A stretch of 64,000 bases of DNA from Bradysia coprophila (Eukaryota; Arthropoda; Insecta; Diptera; Sciaridae), in assembly GCF_014529535.1 (NCBI RefSeq), contig NW_023503325.1, positions 1,782,826-1,846,825 on the forward strand, given 5' to 3'. The translations under genes were made by a program, and so were the position numbers. This document shows positions 10,701-20,424 of the stretch, one piece after another. Numbering within the stretch: position 1 is the first letter of the stretch; each line of letters opens with the position of its first letter. The notes beneath the pieces were generated by a model, which saw only the letters and a list, made by a program, of their open reading frames with translations, ran no database searches and was not told the origin of the DNA.

Positions 10701-12042
10701 ATGGATTTTACAAAATTTGGCTCAATTGTACAATATTTGAAGTTTTTTATTTTCACCATCCACGGCGAAACTTGGACTTCTCTGTAAAACACAGGTAGAT
10801 CCACCTTGCAACAAAACAATAATGCCTGATCAGCCTGCTGTCTAAGCTTTACAACGATACCACACTTGCCATACCAGCCTCATAACAAGTATCTGTTACG
10901 TTAGAGCCGTCCTAATTTTAAGTTGAAAAAACTGGAAGACATTTTAATTCAATTTAATTTCAATTGATTCGAAGTCAGACTCTAAATAATAATCCCAATG
11001 GCAGTGTTTAGTCGGGAGCAGCATTGTTTAATGACAAATTCGACAGCTGTGTTGTTACACGGACTAACTGCCAACTGCGAACCTGCGAGTTCTCGGCCAG
11101 AGTTTTTCCTTGAAAGCAACTGTGCTAACCACTGAGCTACTCATGTTGCAGAGAAGGTTAACTCTCCGAACATGTGCGATATTTTTGGTCATATCTCTCG
11201 TGGAAGTACTCGCACCAGCCAGTGTGTATACTGTACCTGTAGGTCTTTCGAAGGTCAACATTAAAATAATTATTTCTTGAATTATTGCCGAAAAACTGTT
11301 TTCGGGACCCTCTGACGTGCCTCCAATCGAGCCTGGCACCATAACTTTTCTTCACCAGGGTAATAAACTCTACCGAAAACACTTTAACATGTTCCGCTCT
11401 TCAATTTGGACACAGGTTTCTTAGCAGCTCCTTGACTATATGACTCTTAATCGGAATTTTCATACCACTGATAACATACCACTTCTAGCTTACATCATGT
11501 ACAAGGACGCTGGGTCAAACATCTCAACAAAAGTTTAATTTTGTTTTGTTTTTTGTATTGTTTTATTCGATTCTCGGTTTAGAAAGATGTAACACCTCTA
11601 CTGTATTGTCAACAAATAATTTAGTTCATTAATTACACATTTCATTTCATTTTTTTTAAACAGAATAATAAATAATTTAACGAATCTTAAAAGCAAACAC
11701 AAATTTTGAATCTATCCCACACTCACGTCGTTATTAAGTTGAGCATCCCGGTGCTGCGGACCGTGGTATGCTCACACAACATTTATCTATTATTATCAAT
11801 GGATTAGTCGGACCAAAGTGAGATTCACTTCAAAAATTCGGATTGAATTCCCCTAGCGGATGAGTACAGAATTCGAATAAATATGCGTGGACTCGTATGT
11901 GTGTGTCCACCAAACAGTGTGTGTAAATAAATAATGAATGTGTGGTAAAACCGTCAAAAGATGAATTTTTTATCGTTAAAATGCTCCTCAAGCCATGTAC
12001 CTACATTGTCTTTCGTTTACCTCGGTCATAGTTTTTGCAAAT
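10701..12042. other. intergenic region between the LINE and the IDH3 beta gene
   Basis: No host gene is seen. It contains a tRNA-derived SINE-like piece at 11064-11152. The stretch just below 12043 is the 3' flank of the minus-strand IDH gene; the nearest AATAAA in that direction is far away, near 11564-11569, so the true cleavage site is unclear. Confidence 0.6.
11064..11152 (-). mobile_element. tRNA-derived SINE-like head
   Basis: Read on the minus strand, the sequence has a polymerase III A-box-like segment TAGCTCAGTGGTTAGC (complement of 11124-11139) and, about 40 nt later, a B-box-like segment AGGTTCGCAGTTGG (complement of 11071-11084). Order and spacing fit a tRNA-like promoter. The cloverleaf is not well kept: the acceptor and anticodon stems do not pair cleanly. 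A SINE head or tRNA pseudogene is therefore more likely than a working tRNA gene. Confidence 0.55.
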
Positions 12043-15000
12043 TTACTTAAGGTGATCAATGACAGCGTACGTAAAATCAGTGGTTGTATTCTGGCCACCG
12101 AGATCTTTGGTTCGGTATTTGCCCTCGATCAAGACCTTGTTTATCGCATTGGTGATCATATCGCTGTACGACTGCAAGTTGATATGACGCAACAATTTGG
12201 CACCGCAAAGGAGCATAGCCGTTGGATTGGCCAAATTTTTACCAACTGCTTCACTGAATGTATGACGCGCACCCTGACCGAATCATAAAACAAAAAAATT
12301 GGTACATTTTCTTCGCACAACTTTGTCGCCCACTTACCGGTTCAAATACACACGTTTCGGCCGAGTAACTTGCGCCAGCTACAACACCAGCACCGCCAAC
12401 CAGCCCACAGGCAATATTGTCAACAATGCTGCCGTATAGATTTGGGGTTACCATTACGTCGAACTGTGATTGGAATTGAGTGAAACATTGATGTCTCTTT
12501 CTAATCAAAAATTACTCACTTGATTCGGATTGGAGACCAGTTGCATTGTTGTGTTGTCCACGATCATCTTTTCGAACTTAATACGTGGGTACAGTTTCGA
12601 AATCTGAAATTTTTATTTTTGATTTTTAGGATGGACGTCAAGACTGTACGAAATGTATGTATGAAGACAAGACAGTACCGGTATGGCTTATTATTGGTAA
12701 ATTGATATACCGAATTTACTGAAGTTCACCAAAATTTACCGAAAATTTACTGAGTTTTCCGAAGAAAATTTTGTTCGGTAAATCAATTACCAATAATAGG
12801 CACCAGAACCGAGCCCATCACTCACATATTATAGTAATTTTCATATTCTATTATCGGTAATATAGTATTCAACTGATCCGATTTCCTTAAAAATAACCCG
12901 ATTGACGACATCAAGTGAAGTGATTTTTCGATCGTTTCATTGTGATCCTATCAAAAATATTGATTGTGTATAGCGCGACAGCTTTACCCAATATAAATCC
13001 TACTGAACTGCGTTTCATTCCAGCCCCAGATCACATCATATCCCGAGTCTGAGAGTAATTGTAATTGCATTGTTTTTCATCAGTTGAAGCGCAATTCAGG
13101 ACAGATTAAAAGCTATTTGAGACCACCTCCCTTAGGTTTAACACGGACCACTTCAAACTAAATTGAAGCAAAGAATTAATTCCCTAAAATTTCCTAATTT
13201 TCCAGTCATTATACTTATTTCACTTCATTTCAATTATTTACTGCGAAGGCCACATATTGAACAACTTCAAACAATTTTAAATGATCATTCTTAAGATTCA
13301 CAAATAAAATTTTTGAATTTTCGGGAATTTTTATTCCCTAAAAAAGGCCATGTTTCGAATAGGTCATTGGTCAAAAGACTATTATTTTTGACATGACATG
13401 TCAACCTAATTTCGGTTTCAGGTCAATTCAGGTTCAGCTGGGTCTATTTTCAATATTTTGTTTCGAGAAATTCCAGAAAATTCTAACAAAATCTAGAAAA
13501 TGTTTGAATTTTAGAACCAAGGACCAGGTTTAGAAAATTCGAGAATTTCGACCAATTTCACGAATATAGGCCCTGGGTCATAAACTTCTCAGTTTTCTCC
13601 TCTCAGACTGATTAAACTGCTACAACCTGTTTTATTTTGAAAGCTAACACCTTCGTGGTCATTATAGCGGTCGTTCATTTTTGAAAATGAATTCTGGTGG
13701 AAAGATATCATCAAAAGTAAACTAATAGCCAGTATTTAAAAAAACGCCCAAATGTATGCTTTTCAGTAAAGCATTGATGCCTCTTAAGCCTACCGAAATC
13801 AGACGCATTTTCCAGTGGACTTTTTTTATATGTATCTAGATAGGACTTCAACCCTAGAAGCCAAAACCACTTTCAAAAAAATTCTTCGAAGCTTGTGTGG
13901 CTGGTGAAAGGTGATCAAAAACCGAAAACTTGCACTTTTCTTCAAAAAATTTCTTCAGTTACACGAGCCGTACATGGTCGTGTGGGGTGTCATTAGAAAG
14001 GTAATCACATGTTCTATTGAGACGAATAGGGACTTATTGGTTTTAAAATTCATCCACACTGAAATAAGTGCAGTTAAAGTTTTCAACCGAAGACTTACAC
14101 TGTTCTTACAGGAAATTTCTCAAGATACACAAAACGAGCAAGGTCGTGTGTGGTATCATTTACGGCATTATTAAGACGAATCAACACAGCCATAAATTGC
14201 AGCCTGTGTGAAAAAAAAAATATTTTCGATACTTAGTCCAGAAAGGACGCGGATACAAAGTTACCATCGAAATTAAATCATTTTTGCGCACAAATTCAGG
14301 CTACAATTTAGCGTTGTGTTGACTCGTCTTAATGCAACTTTTCGAATGTTTCCGCACTGCTCTCACATGTCATCGGCCTGTTGAAATGTTCGTCATCTAA
14401 TCTACCAAATGCTTGAAACATTTAAACTGGACATAACGTATAAAGGTGACTGGCGATACTATAGAGATGACTATAGTATACCGTCAATGTATTGCGGACT
14501 AACACTGACATCCGCATAGGGAAATCGACCCATAAAAAGCAAAACTTGTGAAAACATTAACCGATCTCAAAAATTCGGAGAGTTCGATGATGGGTAATAT
14601 ACCGACTGCGGGGAGTTTAAAATCGTTTCCGCCGCAAAACTACGGTGGTATCAAGTCAAAAAGGGTTTCGACGATACTAATCAAGGAACAAATGTCTATG
14701 AAAATCGGTTGAAAGAGCCTTTGCATTTGCAGTGAGTATGAGCATCGGTCCATTGTAAAAATAATAAAAATCCAAAATTCTCACCTCCTCACAGCTTTTC
14801 AAGAACAAACCATCGCCCAGCTTCATAATATTGGCCTTGTGCACACAGGTCACCTTCTTCCGTTGATTCTTGGTGGCATAATCGAACGCAAATTTAGCGA
14901 TTCTGGCCGACTTTTTGGCAGTGATAATCTTCAAGCACTCCACCACACCGGGAATCGATTCATGTTCCAATGCCGAATATTCGCCTTCAGTTTGTTCACG

Positions 15001-15866
15001 AATGATGACGGCATCAATGTCATGATGACGGCTCTTCACACCTGGCAAACTTCGTACGTGCACCACGTTCGCGTACAAATCTAATTCGGTTCTCAGTTTC
15101 ATGTTCAATGTTTGCAGTTCACCCGTGCGACTGAAATCCGGTGTTGCTAGAATTCCCTAAAAAAATGGTCAGCTGATTAGAGACACTGTTGATAATTAAA
15201 CATCTCCTCGTCAAGAGACACACAGCTCGTATTTGACTTCCGCTTGGATTCGAAAAGGTCATGTGACTTTACCGATTTGCAACATTGATCTTACCTTGAG
15301 ACAAACTTTATTTTTCTTGATAGATGCGGTGACATCCTCCAATCTAGCGCTCATGGTCGGGTTGACTTCGGAGAAGAAAAATGTTTCGAAGTCCACAGGA
15401 CAATTGGCGGCCTTGAACACTTCTTGCAGTGAGTACATTAGTTCTGGACCAACACCATCTCCAGGGATTAGCGTACATGTTGTTCGACTTTCAGGTTTTG
15501 ACAGCCCCTTGAGAAATTCGTCAGATAAAATCTAATGAAGGTTTGTAGGGACATTAAGAACGGTTAGTTGCACAAGAGTTCTCTCAATGTCATTTTGAAA
15601 AAAACGTTTAGACAGACCACTGACAAGCGACCGAAAAGCATACAGTTACTTACAGTATTTTGGTTCACTGCTGATGTTTGAAGTCCTCTCGTCGACACCT
15701 TAAAGAAAAATTCCAATTAAGTTCACCATTAAGATCCATTCCAGTGCTCCAAAATGTTGAACATAACCTCAATTTCTTACATAAACACTTTTGAAAATTC
15801 TTTCGTTTCGATATGACGGCTTACCTGGGCTATGGTCCGACCTAGATTTCTTGCCAGAAAAGACAT
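12043..15866 (-). CDS. Idh3b: isocitrate dehydrogenase [NAD] subunit beta, mitochondrial
   Basis: Non-catalytic beta subunit of the heteromeric NAD-dependent isocitrate dehydrogenase of the TCA cycle in the mitochondrial matrix. Seven exons read on the minus strand: 15866-15825, 15698-15654, 15531-15295, 15156-14785, 12603-12520, 12463-12338 and 12273-12043 (stop TAA). All six junctions are GT-AG and phase 0; the total is 378 aa, close to the usual length of about 370-385. The N-terminus [14 protein letters not shown] and the next 15 residues are Arg/Ser-rich without acids, as expected for a mitochondrial presequence. Family motifs are [13 protein letters not shown] (about residues 47-60), [15 protein letters not shown] (about 160-174), [37 protein letters not shown] and [15 protein letters not shown]. 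The [14 protein letters not shown] segment separates beta from alpha and gamma. The 2.2-kb intron 4 carries foldback repeats. Confidence 0.95.
12678..12811. repeat. 134-bp foldback in Idh3b intron 4
   Basis: The left arm CCGGTATGGCTTATTATTGG and then TAAATTGATATACCGAA is inverted at the right as TTCGGTAAATCAATTACC then AATAATAGGCACCAGAACCG. The interior is rich in TTTACCGAA-like words. It is a small MITE-like element or hairpin without coding capacity. Confidence 0.6.
13586..13787. mobile_element. half copy of the TTAA foldback MITE in Idh3b intron 4
   Basis: This segment runs from the central CTCAGACTGATTAAACTGC zone through GGTCGTTCATTTTTGAAAA and TGGTGGAAAGATATCATC to the terminal GCATTGATGCCTC plus TTAA (13784-13787). 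Only one arm of the palindrome is present, so it is truncated at or near the symmetry centre. It shows the TTAA family has also inserted inside a host gene. Confidence 0.65.
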
Positions 15867-16265
15867 TATCAAATGATATTAAGTAATGGAGATTTGGAAA
15901 CTATTTTTATTTTGAACTTCAAAATCGATTTTGAAGGTAAAATCACTTGGATCCAGAGAATTTGAAAAAGTTCTTTGAAACTGTCAATGTGACAGTCCAC
16001 TTTGTTCTATTGTCATTAACAAATCGTCCGACAGATGGCATTCAGAATTGGGCGCGCTACATTCAATTTTCGTGGTCGAGATTTTTTGTGTGTGTGATGA
16101 TCGTGACTCTTTGTCTCTTTGTGTTTGCATAACAATGTTGATTTTTGTACAATCTAAATTTATCTACCGCAAGTTGAAAATATTTATAATTTTCAGAAAC
16201 AGTCTAGTTAGCAAACGTAGTTGATTTGCACACGACGATTGTTGTATTATAAGGGTATCTATAAC
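15867..16265. other. 5' flank of Idh3b
   Basis: About 400 bp upstream of the Idh3b start codon, with no repeat or gene recognised. The promoter must lie here, but no TATA box or initiator can be claimed with confidence. Confidence 0.4.
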
Positions 16266-16409
16266 GGGGTAGGGTAATCTCGCACACCACACAAATTCAT
16301 GGTGTGCGAGATTCACCTCTAAGTGGTGAATCTCGCACAGTCATGACTTTTCGTTACATGTCGTAAAAGGACGCATACTATGATCGCGTGTGCGAGATTC
16401 CCCGACACC
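16266..16409. mobile_element. 144-bp hAT-type MITE with 8-bp target duplication
   Basis: Flanked by a perfect 8-bp direct repeat TCTATAAC (16258-16265 and 16410-16417). The terminal 22 bp are inverted with 19 matches: GGGGTAGGGTAATCTCGCAC on the left against GGTGTCGGGGAATCTCGCAC on the right. The AATCTCGCAC word occurs four times in alternating orientation (16276-16285, 16304-16313 inverted, 16329-16338, 16390-16399 inverted). There is no coding capacity. An 8-bp duplication is the hallmark of hAT insertion. Confidence 0.8.
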
Positions 16410-16417
16410 TCTATAAC

Positions 16418-18828
16418 CAGGATATACAATTACCAGAATCCGCTACAAACGTGTGCTGAAGGATTCTGCCTGGTTCATGTGGTTTTGCTTGAAAATTATG
16501 AATATTTTCACTCGCTCCGCTCATATCGGCAAACTCACATCAACTGAGCAAAACCCACCATTTACTAACTACTTAGCAATATAGCTATCCCAACAAAAAT
16601 CTCTTCGAGAAAAGTGTGACGCAGTCTTTGAAATACAATTTCTAAAATGAATGATATCGCTAGAGTTGACGCTTTCAGCTTCGTTACGCAAAAATTTAAT
16701 TTTACACCCAATTTTAGTTCAAACAAGCTGGCTTAGTTTTTCTCATCATCTGCCAAATAATTTTTACCAAAAAAAATTTGACTGGAAACGACCAAAATTT
16801 TACCAAAAAAATCTGCGTCGCATGTGGCAGATAAATTTTCTTGCTGGTCTGTTACTGAACATTTGCCACTTTGCGAATCTGCCCCGATTTTTGGCGCGTT
16901 CCCGACCCTCGAAAACCACACTCAGAAACCACTTCGAGGCCAATAAAACAAAATTCTGGTTTTTCCTGGGGTAATGGTGTATCACATTTTCATTTTTATG
17001 CCCACCCTGAGGTTCCTGCAAAATTTCATGGAGATTGGCTGACTAGTTTCCGAGATCGACCGTCGATAGATAGACAGATAGATAGACAGATAGATAGACA
17101 GATAGATAGACAGATAGATAGACAGATAGATAGACAGATAGATAGACAGACAGATAGACAGATAGATAGACAGATAAATAGACAGATAGATAGACAGATA
17201 GATAGACAGATAGATAGACAGTTAATAGATAGTTAATTTGGTGCATTTTCTATCAAAATGACCAACTTCAAAACGATGTATCTCCGGCAATTTTAAAGTT
17301 ACATAGTCGAGTGATAGCTCGTTTTGCTCGTATTTGAAGCGCGAATAAGATAGAATAGGATACAGGTGATACATGGTGATACAGGCCAAAGGAAAGAAAC
17401 TTAAATTATCGCCTATATATAGTTGCCGCGTCTCAAAAAAAATTTCTTCGTTCTTTTTTTTGGAAGTTAGACTGCGTCAAGTCCTCCGCTATCGCTCCGG
17501 ACATGATTATCGCATTCAACTAAACGAAGACACATGAATTAGCATGGTTGTTATTCTCTTGACTGTAATGCATGGGTCTTATGGCAGAAAATGTATGGAA
17601 TTATGTGATCGAAAATGTCAAAATTTGTGTCACACTATCCAGTTTCAGTACTCTATATTTAGAGTAACACGCGTGATTGAAATACGTTGTTGTAACCCTC
17701 AGAGAATCTCTAAGTTTTAGCGAAGAGTGAGACTTATGTAACCATCTTCAAGATACGATACTGTCAGACTTCGTTCATTCATTGAATGAGTATGAGATTT
17801 TAAACGTGGAATGCATTTCTTGATGTACCCCCTGAACACTTCGACAACAAATATATGTGAATAGCGTGTGAATAGTTGTCCAGATTTTAACGGATGTTGT
17901 TCAAACAATTGAGAAGATTTTTTACGAACCTTTGAATAGAAATCAATCAATTAATACAGTGAATAGTGTCACGTGTTCAAACGGCCTTGAAGATGATATA
18001 TGTGACTTGTCCAGTAAATAATGAAATTTCAAACCAGAACAACTCGAAATTTGTTAGAATATTCCAGAACACCTTAAATGCTTCTGAATTCGGTCCGCTA
18101 GTTGACTATTTTTGACAGGAGCGGTTTCAAAGTTCAATGAGGAGAACAAATTTGTCAAAGGTAGTGAGTTCCTAGCTTATCATTCTGATGAGCCACTGCT
18201 GGTAATTGGGTTGGAAGTGACAATACTTCAGGGATTTTTGGTAGGAACTACATTCCTGAGGTCAAATGACGTAGACTGATGAAAAGAATTTTACTCATCA
18301 AAGGATACCCATCTTTAAAGTTCGTGGATTTTCATGACTTTTGACTGTGTTTAAGTTCTCTTCTGGACTTTTGTAATTATTGAGGTGATAGTAGGTTGGT
18401 TCCTTCAATTTAATCACTCATGGTCCACCATCTTCCCAGTTACAGAAATTCTAGATTTTGATCCGATCGTACAAGGAAAAATGAAGTGTTGAACGTTTCT
18501 TAATGTGGTTTTCAGGGGTGTATGAAAAATGAAATTTTTTTCCGAATGAAAATGGTTTTCAACTGTAATGGCTTTCACGACCAAACAAGCAGCGGACGCA
18601 AAAAATATTTATAATTCTAGTCGGCATAAACTGCTGTCTACCTGACTCCGTATCTAGAAAATTTTTCGATTTTTTTTTCCGGAAACGTCACCCACGACCA
18701 CAACACTTAAATTTTTCTAAACATTGAACTATATTCTTGTAGCTCTCCTTAGGCCCTATCTTACCCCAAAGTATCAATAAAATAAACTTTGAGTTAACAG
18801 GTGGAATTTTCCTATGTTGAAACATGCG
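16418..18828. other. intergenic region with a microsatellite
   Basis: No gene was recognised. It contains a (GATA/GACA) array at 17064-17234 and a dispersed repeat piece at about 17630-17690. The rest is AT-rich and without clear structure. Confidence 0.6.
17064..17234. repeat. GATAGATAGACA microsatellite
   Basis: About 170 bp of a compound tetranucleotide array whose basic unit is GATAGATAGACA. Because the 12-bp period is a multiple of three it stays open on both strands, giving Asp-Arg-Gln-Ile and Leu-Ser-Val-Tyr repeat peptides that should not be read as genes. It is preceded by a TTTCATGGAGATTGGCTGAC segment; a shorter GACA/GACG array at 33271-33299 follows a similar lead-in. Confidence 0.95.
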
Positions 18829-19144
18829 GAGGGATTTTTTTGAAAGTAGACCAGGGTCCGTCGGAGCTTCTTTTTTAGTGACGATTTGTTTGCATGCCCA
18901 TACTAACCTTGACCCCAATAGTCTAAAGCCGAAGTTTAATTTTAATATTCTTTTACTGGCTAGTGAACGTCTACCAAAGGTCGAAAAGGGTTTTTTTGTC
19001 CGTGATTTGCTGCCGCTACAGGATATGGATATATATGTGTGGGGACTTATTGGAAAGGTATTGTTCAGGATGTCTGGGTATGTGAATAAAGCGTCGCTAA
19101 AAATAGCTCCGATGGAACCTGGTTCACTTTCACAAAAATCCCTC
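18829..19144. repeat. 316-bp foldback element
   Basis: The ends are inverted repeats of about 50 bp: GAGGGATTTTTTTGAAAGTA on the left against GAGGGATTTTTGTGAAAGTG read from the right, both followed by ACCAGG.TCC.TCGGAGCT. The palindrome gives long open frames on both strands (about 108 and 186 codons) that are not genes. A diverged single end lies at about 23363-23415 (GACCCAGGCTCCGTCGGAGC). Confidence 0.7.
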
Positions 19145-19432
19145 GTGTGAATTCCAGACTTTCTAAGACCTAAATAAGTCAGCTTATAGGCAAAAGTTGT
19201 CCCATAATTTTCTGAGAATGGCTCCAACTGTCGAATGGTACCAAACATTTGAATTGAATATCCGAGAATCGCTGTATTTCACCTTCCTACAATTTGGTCG
19301 AAGAATTCGCAAATTCCATCTTAAGTACCAATCATCAGGTGTAGCAGAGCTTGGACATAGTTATCTTGATTGATTTTATCGCCCGTTCAGCCGGCACAAA
19401 GAAACACATATTGATGATGATCATTCCACTGT

Positions 19433-19438
19433 TTTATT
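19433..19438 (-). terminator. polyadenylation signal AATAAA for mRpL35
   Basis: TTTATT on the plus strand reads AATAAA on the minus strand, starting 23 nt after the mRpL35 stop codon. It is the obvious candidate signal and implies a very short 3' UTR. Confidence 0.6.
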
Positions 19439-19460
19439 TCGTTACTAATTCCGCCAAATT

Positions 19461-20058
19461 TCACCATTGAACTGGTCTCCTACGCGTTGTATGATAACTT
19501 TCGCGCTTGTGATACGGTGCGTACGGATCGTTTATGTAATACTTGGGCCGTCGCCAAAATCTCGTGACCATTTTGTCCAACAGCCATGACTGTGTGGCAT
19601 TCAATAAAACATGTTGCTTCAGCCGGTTCCGTAGTGAAGGAGATTTGCGCCACAGTTTCTTGTGTCGGCCCGATCGAGTCCTTATCCAACCGCCCCAATC
19701 AAGCCGCTTGAATCGTTTGAGGACGGCTTTAACCGTTTTCCGCTTGCCCTTTTGTAGCGAAAATTTGATAACATTTCGCGTTTGTTGATGTTGGACAAGA
19801 TTATTCGAGAGATTGATGATTGCCGGATTGGTGGATAGGGCAAGCGGAGCCTTTGTTAGCGTGTGGAAGCTGGATGTCAGATACTTTTCACAAGACAATA
19901 CCCCATTGACCGGTTTTGTCATTGTCGATAGCGATTTCTGAATCCATTGTGTGCTCACCGCTCGGTAGGCAACTGGAAAATTAGAATGTTTCAGAGCTCT
20001 CCGACCATCTTTATGAATTATTGGAGTTATGTATACCTGCACAAGCAATTCGCAACAT
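19461..20058 (-). CDS. mRpL35: mitochondrial large ribosomal subunit protein bL35m
   Basis: A structural protein of the mitochondrial large ribosomal subunit. Two minus-strand exons: 20058-20037 (MLRIACA plus one base) and 19972-19461 (stop TGA), with the GT-AG intron in phase 1; 177 aa in total, near the family length of about 180-190. The first 60 residues are Ser/Thr/Lys-rich, as for a mitochondrial presequence. The bL35 core starts near residue 85 with KGKRKTVKAVLKRFKRLDWG, then SGRHKKLWRKS, and the animal-specific tail ends LDKMVTRFWRRPKYYINDPY. A longer continuous frame running through the intron to 20048 is wrong because it skips the canonical acceptor at 19973-19974. It is head-to-head with mitofilin. 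Confidence 0.93.
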
Positions 20059-20424
20059 CTTATCGTTGTTCTGAGGTTATGTTGTTGTTAGACGATTTAA
20101 CGGCATAAATGCCTTCCAGCGCTTTACAAGGAGTCAACCAATTATTTACCAGACAGTTGTTTAACAAAATACGTTGAACCATCAACAATAATTATCAAAT
20201 TTGTGGGTCGGTACCTTTCTTTTCGAGATTCACGAAAAAGAAACCAACACACAGTCCACATGACAGCAGTGACAGGTGCTGTCAAATTTCCTCTTATCTC
20301 ACGTCATTTACGATCTTTTTACCTCATGAAACGAGGATTTAACACTTTCTGGAGCAGTAAATTTTTTTAAATAAAATAATTTTTCTACCCTTGGCCGGTC
20401 AGGCACCCTAAAATTGGTTACAAA
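20059..20424. promoter_or_regulatory. shared divergent promoter interval mRpL35 / Mitofilin
   Basis: Only 366 bp separate the start codons of two genes for mitochondrial proteins transcribed in opposite directions, so both promoters and 5' UTRs must lie here. No TATA box was recognised. Co-regulation of the pair is an inference from the arrangement. Confidence 0.7.

Noticed and set aside
11064..11152. Functional tRNA gene
   Set aside because: Box A and box B are present, but acceptor, D and anticodon stems do not pair well enough.
16871..17246. Long frames with Asp-Arg-Gln-Ile or Leu-Ser-Val-Tyr repeats
   Set aside because: They are translations of a GATA/GACA microsatellite whose 12-bp period keeps all frames open.
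18688..19248. 186-codon minus frame and 108-codon plus frame
   Set aside because: Both lie across a foldback element, which mirrors open frames; no family resemblance and no splice context.
19461..20048. Single 195-codon frame for mRpL35 including MLVQVYITPIIHKDGRRAL
   Set aside because: This reads through a canonical intron (19973-20036); splicing gives a proper start MLRIACA and the family length.
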